A stretch of 64,000 bases of DNA from Jonquetella anthropi DSM 22815. GTDB lineage: Bacteria > Synergistota > Synergistia > Synergistales > Dethiosulfovibrionaceae. Position numbers and translations under genes: made by a program. The stretch is taken from positions 1,478,349-1,542,348 of the forward strand of contig NZ_CM001376.1 in assembly GCF_000237805.1 (NCBI RefSeq). The letters are read 5' to 3'. Of this stretch, positions 49,872 through 58,302 are shown piece by piece. The notes below the pieces were generated by a model. It ran no database searches, had not been told where the DNA came from, and was given only the letters and a program-made list of their open reading frames with translations. Position 1 is the first letter of the stretch, and every line of letters begins with the position of its first letter.

Positions 49872-51944
49872 ATGAGCGAACCACAACACAAAACTTCGCC
49901 GTCGAACGGCCAAGAGCCGCAGCTTCTTCAAGTGAGAGATGCCGTCTGCGAGGCCCTGAAGGACGCGCCGTCCGCTCAAATGGACTTGAACGACGTGTCG
50001 GAACTGCTCCGAAGTCGGCTGCCCGGCTTTCGCCCGAACGTCTTCGGCTGCGCCAAGCTGTCGTCCCTGCTGTCGCGGAAATTGGGCGACGTCGTGGAGC
50101 TCCAGCTGGACAAGCGGACCAACACGACGACCGTTCGGCTCGTTTCGGCGGCCCCGGCGAGCTCAGACGAGCCTGAAGAAGCTCCGGCGGATCCCAAGCC
50201 GTCGGCCGACGCAGAGCAAACGGCCTACCCGATTGAGCGAGTCCGACAGGCCGCCCTCGACGCGCTGTCCCAAGCCCCGAGCAAGAAGCTCGACTTGAGC
50301 CAGCTGGGCTCGTCGCTGAACGATTCTCTGCCGGGTTGGAGCCCTTCCCACTACGGAAGCGCCAGGCTGTCATCATTTCTCAGCCGCCAGCTGTCCGAGC
50401 TGGTTTCGCTGCGCAAGGGAGAAAAGCAGTCCGTCTGTGCTGAGCTTCGAGTGACCGGACAAACGGACAAGGGCGCGTCCGATCAGCCGCCTGTGGACGA
50501 AGCGCTTCGAGCGGTGGAAGAGCTCCTGAGCGCCGAGCCGGACGGGCGAATGCACCTGAGCCGCCTCGCCGACCGGCTGAAAGACCGGCTGCCGGGATTC
50601 CGCCCCAAGCTGTACGGCTGTTCGTGCCTGTCAACGTTTTTGACGCGCCGCATGGCCGGCGCCGTGACGCTCCAGCGGGACAAACAGAGAAACAACGTCT
50701 ACGCCCTGCTGCGCAAAAACGCGGCGCCCGCGCCCGAACCGAGCCAGCCCGCGCCGGCTCAGCCGAAAAGCGAGCCACAAAAAAGAACTTCGACCCGCTC
50801 GGCCCGCAGCGCCAGCAAGGCCCTTCAGCGGGCCTCGACAGAACGGTCGGGCAGCTGGGCGCTGAAGAACTTCGCGGCCATTTCCGACGACCAGTACCGG
50901 CGTCTCGCCGGCATGGCCCTGCCGGAACCGTGGGAGTTCCACGACGACGAGCTTCCGCTGTCAATCCTGAAAGAGTACGTCCGGGCCACGTTTGCCCGAG
51001 TCAAGCGGCTCGGCGGCCTGGGCTTTGACAGGAAAAAAGAGATCGCGGCGTTCAACACCGGCCTGCTGGACCGCAACTGCGAGCCTATCTTCGCCTACTT
51101 CGGCCGCAAGTCGGAGAGCTGGGAGCTGCTCGACTTCTGCCTGCCTGGGCAGGGCCAGTACGGCAAACCGCTGCTGAAGAACTTCTCGCCTCTGCCGCCC
51201 AGAGCCGTCTTTTCACGCTCCGCCGACGAGCTGATTTACGACCTGTCGGCCGGCGAACCGCAGGTGGACTGGAACCACGTCCTAGTGGACAAGATCAGCC
51301 GGATCCCCGGCGAGGTGCTCCGGCTCGTCGGACTGGACGTCCCGAACGGCGCGCCGTTCATTCAGGACCTGTCGGTCGTCCGGTCGTGCCGCCGGGAGCT
51401 TCGGACCAACCCGCTGACCCATCGGCGGCTCAAATCGATTTTTGAAGGCGCCATCGACAACGTGATGAAGCGCCTTCAGTACGACTACCGGCTGGCCGTT
51501 CCGATCTACCGAATCAGCCGCCAGACGCTCGGCCTCGCGCTGCCGCTGGACCTGACGTCGTCAAGCCGAGTCGACTTGGCCCTGATCTGCGAGCGAATCG
51601 GCTCGGTCGGGTACCAAGGGCACACGATCTACCCTCTTCGATGGGTCTACCGCTCGGCTCGAGTGATGTTCCGGCCGACGGTCCCTTGGCTCGACCCTCT
51701 GACCCTGCCGCCGGCGCCGGTGCTCCAGGACGACGAAAGCCAAAAGGACTCCCAGCCGCAGCAAACCCTGCGCCTTTCCCGCCGCAAGGGACGCGGCGGA
51801 GCGCGCAGCCCAAGGACCGCGGCTCAGCCAGTCAAGAGCGAGCGCGAGAACGCCCCGAAGGAGACCTGCTCCGTTTTGGACCAATCTCCTCGGGCCAACT
51901 CTGCCCTTTCAATGCTGTGGAACCTATTCCGCAGGAAAAAATAA
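49872..51944 (+). CDS. Triple OST-HTH (LOTUS) protein with DUF3825 domain
   Basis: 690 residues. Three repeats of about 75 residues (17-91, 120-195, 207-281) each have the OST-HTH/LOTUS pattern: a helix, L-x-L-S/D-x-L, an LPGFRP or LPGWSP turn, YGS/FGC, then KLSSLLSR-type and a hydrophobic strand. A Pro/Ala/Ser-rich linker (282-325) follows, then a DUF3825 domain (about 328-620: WALKNFAAISDDQYRRLAGMA, FNTGLLDRN, IFAYFGR, VDWNHVL) and a basic tail. LOTUS domains bind RNA or RNA helicases. GGAGG is five bases before ATG 49872. Its own terminator suggests a single-gene unit. Biological role unknown. Confidence 0.8.
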   Translation: MSEPQHKTSPSNGQEPQLLQVRDAVCEALKDAPSAQMDLNDVSELLRSRLPGFRPNVFGCAKLSSLLSRKLGDVVELQLDKRTNTTTVRLVSAAPASSDEPEEAPADPKPSADAEQTAYPIERVRQAALDALSQAPSKKLDLSQLGSSLNDSLPGWSPSHYGSARLSSFLSRQLSELVSLRKGEKQSVCAELRVTGQTDKGASDQPPVDEALRAVEELLSAEPDGRMHLSRLADRLKDRLPGFRPKLYGCSCLSTFLTRRMAGAVTLQRDKQRNNVYALLRKNAAPAPEPSQPAPAQPKSEPQKRTSTRSARSASKALQRASTERSGSWALKNFAAISDDQYRRLAGMALPEPWEFHDDELPLSILKEYVRATFARVKRLGGLGFDRKKEIAAFNTGLLDRNCEPIFAYFGRKSESWELLDFCLPGQGQYGKPLLKNFSPLPPRAVFSRSADELIYDLSAGEPQVDWNHVLVDKISRIPGEVLRLVGLDVPNGAPFIQDLSVVRSCRRELRTNPLTHRRLKSIFEGAIDNVMKRLQYDYRLAVPIYRISRQTLGLALPLDLTSSSRVDLALICERIGSVGYQGHTIYPLRWVYRSARVMFRPTVPWLDPLTLPPAPVLQDDESQKDSQPQQTLRLSRRKGRGGARSPRTAAQPVKSERENAPKETCSVLDQSPRANSALSMLWNLFRRKK

Positions 51945-51948
51945 CGAT

Positions 51949-51982
51949 GCGAGGCGCGTCCGATTGATTCGGACGCGCCTCG
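51949..51982 (+). terminator. Terminator after the OST-HTH gene
   Basis: A 12- to 14-bp GC-rich stem (GAGGCGCGTCC with its complement GGACGCGCCTC) followed by TTCATTTT, directly after the stop. Confidence 0.75.
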
Positions 51983-51995
51983 TTCATTTTGGCTC

Positions 51996-52023
51996 CGCGC
52001 CTTGACCAGCCAGCCAAGGCGCG
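51996..52023. repeat. Perfect 9-bp inverted repeat before birA
   Basis: CGCGCCTTG and CAAGGCGCG with a ten-base spacer, 33 bases before the birA ATG. No T-run follows on either strand, so it is not an ordinary terminator. It could be an operator or a leader hairpin. Confidence 0.5.
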
Positions 52024-52055
52024 CCACAATAAAAAAATCCATGGAGGTGAAGCGA

Positions 52056-53027
52056 ATGAAAGACTCAGTCCTTCAGGCGCTGAGGCAGTCCGACGGATTC
52101 GTCTCAGGACAGAAAATCTGCGCCCTGCTTGGCGTCACCCGCGCGGCGGTCTGGAAGGCCGTTCAAATGCTTCGCAGCGACGGCTATCTTATTGAGGCTC
52201 AGCCCCGAAGAGGGTACCGCCTCGCCTTCGAGCCTGACCGGCTGGACAGGATGAAACTCGCCGAGCTGCTGACGACCTGCCGAATTGGACGGTCATGCGA
52301 GATCCTCGCGCAAGTGGACTCAACCAACACGCTGTGCCGGACGAGGGCCCGTGAAGGAGCGTCCGACGGCCTCGTGATCGCCGCCGAGCACCAAACCGCC
52401 GGACGAGGCCGCTCCGGCCGGACGTGGCACTCGGACCAGTGTCAAGCGCTCCAGTTCTCGTTGCTGCTGCGGCCCGCCCTGCCGCCGTCGCGGGCGGCTC
52501 TCATCACCCAGATCGGCGCGGCGGCCATGGCGCAGGCTCTCGTTTCCGCCGGATTTGAGCCTCAGATCAAGTGGCCCAACGACCTGCTTCTGAACGGGAA
52601 GAAAGTCTGCGGCATACTGACCGAGATGAGCTGCGAGCTCGACCGGATTCACTGGGTCATCATGGGCGTGGGACTCAACGTCAACCAGACGGACTTTCCG
52701 CCCGACATCGAGGGGATCGCCACGTCGCTTGCCGCTGTTAGCGGGAAAACTCACGACCGAACCGCCCTGTTGGCCAAGTTTCTCAACGCCTTCGAGCCGC
52801 TGTTCGACGACTACCTAGCCAATCCGGCGTCCCCCCAGGCGCTTGAAATTTGCCGCCGCCGATCGTCTCTGACCGGCAGGGAAATCAGCTTCACCGACGA
52901 CGCCGGTTTAGCTCAAAAAGCGATTGTCCTCGGAATTGACAGTGTCGGCCGGCTTGAAGTCCGCTTGGCTGACGGACAACTTCGCCGGCTGCTGTCCGGC
53001 GAAGTTCATCTCGGCCACCAGAAATAA
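52056..53027 (+). CDS. birA: Bifunctional biotin-protein ligase/biotin operon repressor
   Basis: Attaches biotin to carboxyl-carrier proteins through biotinyl-AMP. 323 residues: N-terminal winged helix (about 1-62; SGQKICALLGVTRAAVWKAVQML), catalytic domain with AAEHQTAGRGRSGRTWHS, KWPNDLLLNGKKVCGIL and GVGLNVNQ, then a C-terminal SH3-like domain. GGAGG is eight bases before ATG 52056. The DNA-binding domain implies repressor function; no biotin genes are in the window. Confidence 0.95.
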   Translation: MKDSVLQALRQSDGFVSGQKICALLGVTRAAVWKAVQMLRSDGYLIEAQPRRGYRLAFEPDRLDRMKLAELLTTCRIGRSCEILAQVDSTNTLCRTRAREGASDGLVIAAEHQTAGRGRSGRTWHSDQCQALQFSLLLRPALPPSRAALITQIGAAAMAQALVSAGFEPQIKWPNDLLLNGKKVCGILTEMSCELDRIHWVIMGVGLNVNQTDFPPDIEGIATSLAAVSGKTHDRTALLAKFLNAFEPLFDDYLANPASPQALEICRRRSSLTGREISFTDDAGLAQKAIVLGIDSVGRLEVRLADGQLRRLLSGEVHLGHQK

Positions 53028-53207
53028 AAGGGACAAGGTTTATTGCTCGTAGCGGGACCGAATAACGAGCAGTCTTAACGCAACGCAAGCCGAAACGAGA
53101 GCCAGCGCAGAGAAATTTCTGCAAAAAAAGGTCCCCCTTTTGTCCCTCAAAAATGGAAACGCCTCTTTTTTGTGCCAGCCCGCGAGGCCAAAACCGATGG
53201 CGGCTCG

Positions 53208-53236
53208 TTGACAGCCGTCTGTTCGTGAACTAGTCT
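53208..53236 (+). promoter_or_regulatory. Promoter of the C69 peptidase gene
   Basis: Consensus TTGACA (53208-53213), 17-base spacer, TAGTCT (53231-53236), 55 bases before the ATG. The rest of 53028-53207 holds only a 7-bp inverted repeat (TGCTCGT/ACGAGCA near 53043-53072) and no recognisable gene. Confidence 0.6.
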
Positions 53237-53290
53237 TGCGGGGAACGGCCCCGCCGACGGCGGGACAAAACGACGCGCGAGGTGAAAAAC

Positions 53291-55102
53291 ATGAGTTCAA
53301 TTGTGGCACTGGCCGTCATAGGAGTTCTGTTTCTCTGCGCCCGGCGGGGAGAAGCCTGCACTACCCTTTTGGTGGGGAAGAAGGCGTCGGCCAACGGCCG
53401 GGTCATCGTGGGACACAACGAGGACGACCCGGGGCGGCTCGTGGTCCGTCATGGCCTCGTGCCGGCCCGAACCTACAGCGGCGGGGCCCGAATGATCTGC
53501 GAAGAGTACGCCGCCCGCCCAGCCCTAACGGGAACGACACCCAAGATATTTTGGACGGAAGTTCGGGACGAGAAAGGCATGTCGTCGGCCGACTGCTTCG
53601 TCAACGAGTGGGGCGTCGTTTTGGTGAGCAACAGCTGCGCCCACAGCCGCAAGGACGACGAGCCGGACTTGACCGGCGGGGGGCTCGCCTACGGCCTTCG
53701 CCGCGCGCTCGCCGAAGGGGCCAGAAGCGCCAGAGATGGCGTCGAGCTGGCATGCCGGCTTCTGAACCAATGGGGCTACCGAACGCCGGGGCGAAGCTAC
53801 GCCGTCGCCGACGCCGAAGAAGCGTGGGTCCTCCAAGTCTCCATGGGCAAGGTCTACTGCGCCGTCCGCCTGGACGACCACATGGCCGCGGTCATTCCCA
53901 ACCACTTCACCATTCAAGGCGGCGACTTGAAGGACCGCCCTCATTTCCTGTCGCCCGACGCGATCAGCCGTGCTCAGGCGAGGGGCTGGTGTCCCCGGGG
54001 CTGCGGCGAAGAGGCGTTCGACTTCGCGGCCGCGTACCAAGACCCCGGCTCGGTCCGCGTTGACGGCAACACCTACCGGCACCGGCACGCCGTCGCCGCC
54101 CTGACAGGCCGTATGCCCGGCGCGGACGAAAAACTACCGTTTGCGGTAACGCCGAACAGGCCGCTGACCGACCGGGACGTTCGGACGATTCTTCAGGATC
54201 ACTACGAGGGCACGCCCGACGACCTGACCATCGACTTCGCCGGCCATTCGCCCCACTACACGCCCCGGCGGCGTATCTGTACCGGCGGCACAGTCGAAAG
54301 CTGGGTCGTCCTGCCCCACGCCAACCCGCACCTGACGGAAATTCAGATTGCCCAAGGCCGCCCCTGCCTGTCGCCGTATCAGACGTTCGACCTGCTGGGC
54401 GAGCTTCCGCCCCAGCTTGACCCGCTGGACGATCCGGCCGCGGCGCTTGACCGACACTGTCAGTCAGACCCAAGCCAGCTGAACGACGGGGCCTTCTGGC
54501 ACAAGCTGTTCGAGCGGCAAACTCTCATCGACCTGCTGTACTCGTCGGCTCATCAGACCGTCTCAGAGTGGCGGAAAAAGCGGCAGGACGAGCTTGACGC
54601 CTCGGCCGAAGAAGCCCGGCTCGACCGCTGCCGGCTGGCCGATCAAGGCGACTGGGAAGAAGCCGGCAGGCTGTCATCAAGCCGAGCGAAGCGCGACGCG
54701 GAGGAAACCGACAGACAAATGAAGGCGCTTCTCGCGCCATTCGGACCGGCTCAGGCGTCGTTTTCGCCCCATGAAGTCGACAAGTCAGACCCGGACTGCC
54801 AGCTGACCGTCTCGTTTGAGTGCGGCACGTCCCCGTTCGAGAGCTCCCTTCGGTTGGGCCAGAGCGGTTCGGCGCCGATGACTTGGGCGTCGCCCCTGGC
54901 CGGCTCGCTCCGGCAGGTCGGCCCGACGAGCTGGAGCGTCGCGTTCCGCGCCCGGGAAGCGACAGAAAGCGCCGCGCCGTGCGCCGGCGGCTTCTGGCTT
55001 GCCGGACACGACGTCAGCGGCCAGCCGATCGCCGCACTGGGACGGCTGACGGTCCGACCGGCCCAGCCTCGGGAGACGTTCACCGGCAGCTGCAGCCTGT
55101 AA
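53291..55102 (+). CDS. Peptidase family C69 dipeptidase, exported
   Basis: Ntn-hydrolase fold dipeptidase. 603 residues: short signal peptide (core about 4-16, cut after GEA22) that would expose C23 (CTTLLVGKKAS) as the N-terminal nucleophile, typical of C69/PepD-like enzymes. GHNEDDPGRLVVRH, RMICEEYAA and DCFVNEWGVVLVSNSC are conserved blocks; the C-terminal part has an Arg/Glu-rich helix and a beta domain. GAGG is eight bases before ATG 53291. Converges on, and overlaps by 23 bases, the P1 peptidase gene. Confidence 0.88.
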   Translation: MSSIVALAVIGVLFLCARRGEACTTLLVGKKASANGRVIVGHNEDDPGRLVVRHGLVPARTYSGGARMICEEYAARPALTGTTPKIFWTEVRDEKGMSSADCFVNEWGVVLVSNSCAHSRKDDEPDLTGGGLAYGLRRALAEGARSARDGVELACRLLNQWGYRTPGRSYAVADAEEAWVLQVSMGKVYCAVRLDDHMAAVIPNHFTIQGGDLKDRPHFLSPDAISRAQARGWCPRGCGEEAFDFAAAYQDPGSVRVDGNTYRHRHAVAALTGRMPGADEKLPFAVTPNRPLTDRDVRTILQDHYEGTPDDLTIDFAGHSPHYTPRRRICTGGTVESWVVLPHANPHLTEIQIAQGRPCLSPYQTFDLLGELPPQLDPLDDPAAALDRHCQSDPSQLNDGAFWHKLFERQTLIDLLYSSAHQTVSEWRKKRQDELDASAEEARLDRCRLADQGDWEEAGRLSSSRAKRDAEETDRQMKALLAPFGPAQASFSPHEVDKSDPDCQLTVSFECGTSPFESSLRLGQSGSAPMTWASPLAGSLRQVGPTSWSVAFRAREATESAAPCAGGFWLAGHDVSGQPIAALGRLTVRPAQPRETFTGSCSL

Positions 55103-56147
55103 AGTTCCCCGGCTCCAGGACGCCTTCAAGGCCGGGAGCGTCAGGGAAGTCGCGCAGGCTCGGCCGCTTGTGACCGTCCCGGCCGACCACCGGTTGGGCT
55201 TCCAGCATGGAGCGAAGCACCGCCTCGTCGGTCCCCTCCACGACCGCCCTGAAGAAGTCGTTGGCCGCCTCCGGCCCCATCACGGGCAAATTGAACGGTC
55301 CTCGGCCCGATGGAATCCGGGACGCGGTGGAAAACGCGACCGATATCTCCCCGCTGCCGTGGGAGACGAAAGCCCCCCGACGGGTCACCCCGACCGTCGC
55401 CCGTCGAGCCAACCGGGTCAGCTGTCTGCTCGAAAGGGGCGCGTCGGTCGCGATCACGGCGATGACCGACCCGTCGGGGCCGGCTTCGCGCCCGCCGGAC
55501 AGCTTCTGCCCAATGAACCGCCCGGTGGGTTGTCCCCTCAACGTCAGGTCAGACAGCGAGCCGAAATTCGTCAAGACGAGAACTCCGACCGTGTAACAAC
55601 CAACCCGACGGGAGGCCGTCCCGATCCCGCCCTTGAGCTCGTAGCAGCTCATCCCCCGGCCGGCTCCGACCGAGCCAAGGGAGAAGTTGACGCTGGCCGC
55701 GTCCAACGCCTGACGAGCCATCTCCGGCGTCACAGAGCGCAGCCGCAGATCGTTCAGAAAGCCGTCGTTGCACTCGGCGACCACCGGATTGACCGTGCCG
55801 GCCTCCCGGCCGATCGACGGCTCGTGCTCCATCAGCCAGCCGACCAGACCGTCCCAGACGGCCCCGACCGACAGGGTGTTCGTCAGGAGAATCGGCGTCT
55901 CCAACGTTCCCAGCTCGGCGATTTGAACCAGCCCGGCGGTTTTCCCGTAGCCGTTGGCGACCCAGCAGCCCGCGGCCATTTTGCGGCAGAACAGATCGTC
56001 TCCCGGCACCAAGGCCGTCACGCCGGTCTGGACCGCCCCGCTCGACAGCGTCACGTGACCGACCAAAACGCCCGGCACGTCTGAAATGCTGTTGCCCCCT
56101 CCCCGCGGCAAAGTCCACAGTCCCTGCCCCAACAAGTCAACGTTCAT
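55080..56147 (-). CDS. P1 (S58) family aminopeptidase, DmpA/BapA-like
   Basis: Self-processing N-terminal nucleophile hydrolase; relatives act on N-terminal D- or beta-amino acids. 355 residues: N-terminal SDVPGVLVGHVTL, TNTLSVGAVWDGLVGWL, NPVVAECNDGFLND and the processing region YELKGGIGTASRRVG (about 169-183), where the nucleophilic serine lies. No signal peptide. GAGG is seven bases before ATG, and TATAAT on the minus strand (56170-56175) is a likely -10. Divergent from the M55 gene by 53 bases. Confidence 0.9.
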   Translation of the reverse strand: MNVDLLGQGLWTLPRGGGNSISDVPGVLVGHVTLSSGAVQTGVTALVPGDDLFCRKMAAGCWVANGYGKTAGLVQIAELGTLETPILLTNTLSVGAVWDGLVGWLMEHEPSIGREAGTVNPVVAECNDGFLNDLRLRSVTPEMARQALDAASVNFSLGSVGAGRGMSCYELKGGIGTASRRVGCYTVGVLVLTNFGSLSDLTLRGQPTGRFIGQKLSGGREAGPDGSVIAVIATDAPLSSRQLTRLARRATVGVTRRGAFVSHGSGEISVAFSTASRIPSGRGPFNLPVMGPEAANDFFRAVVEGTDEAVLRSMLEAQPVVGRDGHKRPSLRDFPDAPGLEGVLEPGNFTGCSCR

Positions 56148-56200
56148 CGTATCACCTCACCTTGGGCCCATTATACCGGCCTTGGAAAGGAGCTTCCCCG

Positions 56201-57022
56201 ATGAGAATATATATCAGCGCCGACATGGAAGGCTGCACAGGAGTCACGGCTCCCTGCCAGACGATCAGCTCCGAGCCGGAATACGCGTTCGGCTGTCAGA
56301 TGGAGTGTCACGACGTGGCGTCGGCCGTCAGAGGCGCTCTCGCCGGCGGCGCGGACGAGGTCCTTGTGAACGACTCCCACGACCGAATGATCAACTTGGA
56401 CATTCGGGAGTTTGGCCCGCAGGTCAAACTCTTGAGCGGCACTCCGAAGCCGCTCAGCATGGTTCAGGCCGTCGAAACCTGCGACGGCGCGTTCTTCGTC
56501 GGATACCACGCCGCGGCCGGAACGCCGCTGGCGATTTTGGACCACACCATTTCGGGCCGGACGGTCTACTCGATCACCCTGAACGGCCGCGAAGTCGGCG
56601 AAACAGGAATCAACGCCGCCGTCTGCGCCGAGTGCGGCGTCCCGGTGACCCTCGTGACCGGCGACAGAGCCGTCTGCGACGAGGCGGTCAACCTTCTCGG
56701 CCCCGACGTCGTTACCGCCCAAGTCAAAACCGCTCACAGCCGTTTTGCCGCCACGTGCCTTCCGCCTGACGCCAGCTCCGAGTTGATCAGACAGCGCGCC
56801 GCGGAGGCCGTCGGAAAACTCATCCGCGGTGAAATTTCCTGCCCGCCCAGCCCGCAGGAGTTCGACCTGCAGATCACCTTCCACTTCACCCACCAGTGCG
56901 ACCGAGCGGCGATTCTGCCCTGCACCGAACGAATCGGCGGCCGGACCGTTCGGGTGACCGGACGCGGCATGGCCGTCATGCGCCGATACGCGGGAACGCT
57001 CATCTCCCTCGGAGGGCAATAA
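56201..57022 (+). CDS. M55 family D-aminopeptidase (DppA-like)
   Basis: Zinc D-amino-acid-specific aminopeptidase. 273 residues. B. subtilis DppA ligands are recognisable: D8 and E10 in MRIYISADMEGCTG, H60 in NDSHDRM and H103 in GYHAAAG. AAGGAG is eight bases before ATG 56201. Companion DppBCDE transporter genes are absent here. With the adjacent P1 and C69 peptidases it suggests use of D-amino-acid peptides or wall fragments. Confidence 0.92.
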   Translation: MRIYISADMEGCTGVTAPCQTISSEPEYAFGCQMECHDVASAVRGALAGGADEVLVNDSHDRMINLDIREFGPQVKLLSGTPKPLSMVQAVETCDGAFFVGYHAAAGTPLAILDHTISGRTVYSITLNGREVGETGINAAVCAECGVPVTLVTGDRAVCDEAVNLLGPDVVTAQVKTAHSRFAATCLPPDASSELIRQRAAEAVGKLIRGEISCPPSPQEFDLQITFHFTHQCDRAAILPCTERIGGRTVRVTGRGMAVMRRYAGTLISLGGQ

Positions 57023-57038
57023 ATTTTAAATCGGCAAG

Positions 57039-57075
57039 AAAAAGCCCAGCTGACTTTCGTCAGCTGGGCTTTTTT
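57039..57075. terminator. Terminator of the M55 gene
   Basis: AAAGCCCAGCTGAC pairs with GTCAGCTGGGCTTT around a TTTC loop and is followed by T. A-rich sequence on the left may also serve the convergent Nudix gene. Confidence 0.9.
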
Positions 57076-57091
57076 CGTTACTTTTTGCCGA

Positions 57092-57577
57092 TCAGAACCG
57101 CCCGGCGAAGTGCTCCAAAATTGCCGGCTGAATTTCCGGGTAGGCGCAGCCGCCTTCCGGCACTTGGTCGACCGGACAAACGCTCGCGATCTCGTAGGGC
57201 GGCAGGTCCCCACGGGAAGACACGACGCCCGAGTACGCGGCGCCGAACGTCTGGCCCTCCGGCCCTCTCACCCCGTACCAGCCGAGGAAGGTCAGCTCAA
57301 ACTCCAGCGCGCCGGTCTCTTCCCACAGCTCCCGCGCCGCGGCCTCGAAGGGCGTCTCGCCCCGCTCCCGCCTGCCGCCGGGAAGCTCCCACTCGCCTCG
57401 GCCCTGATGATGACAGACCAGCAGCCGGCCGTTCTCCCTGACGAGCATCACCACAAACGACACGTCGCAGTCGGGCACCGACGGCGGGAAAAACACATCT
57501 TCCGGCGTCACCTTAGCGGCCGGCCCAAGATAGGGCCGGCCGTCCTCAAGCGGCTCAGTCTGAGAAAAGCTTTCCAT
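57092..57577 (-). CDS. Nudix hydrolase
   Basis: 161 residues with a complete Nudix box, GGRRERGETPFEAAARELWEETGAL (about 67-91). It hydrolyses nucleoside diphosphate-X compounds; which one cannot be told. A GEWELPGG entry and a YSGVVSS segment follow the usual fold. Starts 11 bases after the marR-like stop, so they are likely co-transcribed. Confidence 0.88.
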   Translation of the reverse strand: MESFSQTEPLEDGRPYLGPAAKVTPEDVFFPPSVPDCDVSFVVMLVRENGRLLVCHHQGRGEWELPGGRRERGETPFEAAARELWEETGALEFELTFLGWYGVRGPEGQTFGAAYSGVVSSRGDLPPYEIASVCPVDQVPEGGCAYPEIQPAILEHFAGRF

Positions 57578-57588
57578 CGCAGGTCAGC

Positions 57589-58011
57589 CTACAGGGCTCG
57601 GAGCAGCGCCCTCGCTCCCCGCATGAATCCGTCCAAGTCCTCTGGCTCCATTCGAGCGAACAGCCGGCGAAGCATATCGTTCTGACGCCGATCGTGCTCG
57701 TTGAACACCGCCTGCCCTTGTTCCGTCAGCGCCAGCTGATACGACCGCCGATCCATCTCCGAGCGGATCCGTTTGACCAGTCCCATGCTCTGCAGCCGAT
57801 CAATCATCACCGTCACGGTCCCTGTGGTCAGCTTTAGCCGATCCGCCACGTCCTTCATCCGCACGTCCCTGTGCCGACCTATGACGCACAGCGCTTTCAG
57901 CTGAGGCACCGACAGCCGGCCGAGCTTGGCCACGCTGGATTCCCAGCCAGAAAGGGTCTCGCACAGGTTCAACATTAACTCTGCTGCCTTGTCCATTATT
58001 CCTTCGTTCAT
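57589..58011 (-). CDS. MarR family transcriptional regulator
   Basis: 140-residue winged-helix dimer. LSVPQLKALCVIGRH, MKDVADRLKLTTGTVTVMIDRLQSMGLVKRIRSEMDRRSYQLALTEQG is the standard MarR recognition helix and wing. GAGGGA is eight bases before ATG 58011. Divergent from the peroxiredoxin gene with a 290-base AT-rich gap. Ligand and targets unknown; the inverted repeat at 47873 has a MarR-like form but no link is shown. Confidence 0.9.
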   Translation of the reverse strand: MNEGIMDKAAELMLNLCETLSGWESSVAKLGRLSVPQLKALCVIGRHRDVRMKDVADRLKLTTGTVTVMIDRLQSMGLVKRIRSEMDRRSYQLALTEQGQAVFNEHDRRQNDMLRRLFARMEPEDLDGFMRGARALLRAL

Positions 58012-58159
58012 TTTCGATGTCCCTCGTCAAACGGCTAGATTTTATTTGTATAACAATATACGCCACTATCAAATAAATTGCAAAATAAGGCGGTTATTCC
58101 CTTCTTCGCCTTCCCTTTATCTCCTGAACGCCGCTGAACCGGCGAAGAGACCCCGAGCC

Positions 58160-58196
58160 GCCTAGTAAAATAAGAATAGTTATCAATAAGTGATTT
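58160..58196. promoter_or_regulatory. AT-rich Fur/PerR-type operator candidate
   Basis: An AT-rich stretch containing AGTTATCAATAAGTG just upstream of the peroxiredoxin -35, loosely like a Fur/PerR box (TTAT and ATAA arms). A PerR-type gene follows the peroxiredoxin, which motivates the call. Weak, by eye. Confidence 0.3.
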
Positions 58197-58201
58197 CAAT
58201 G

Positions 58202-58230
58202 ATGACCGGTCGGTTTTCCCTTGGTAGAAT
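58202..58230 (+). promoter_or_regulatory. Promoter of the peroxiredoxin gene
   Basis: ATGACC (58202-58207), 17 bases, TAGAAT (58225-58230), about 70 bases before the ATG. Confidence 0.55.
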
Positions 58231-58302
58231 TTCGCCAGAAAGTTAAAGAGCGGTTTCTCATCTCTCGCAGTTTTATCTGCGCTTGATTAAGGAGGAGTTT
58301 TG

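Noticed and set aside
53040-53309. 89-codon minus-strand ORF before the C69 gene
   Set aside because: Would overlap the C69 promoter and start; no SD; only a short hydrophobic end by chance.
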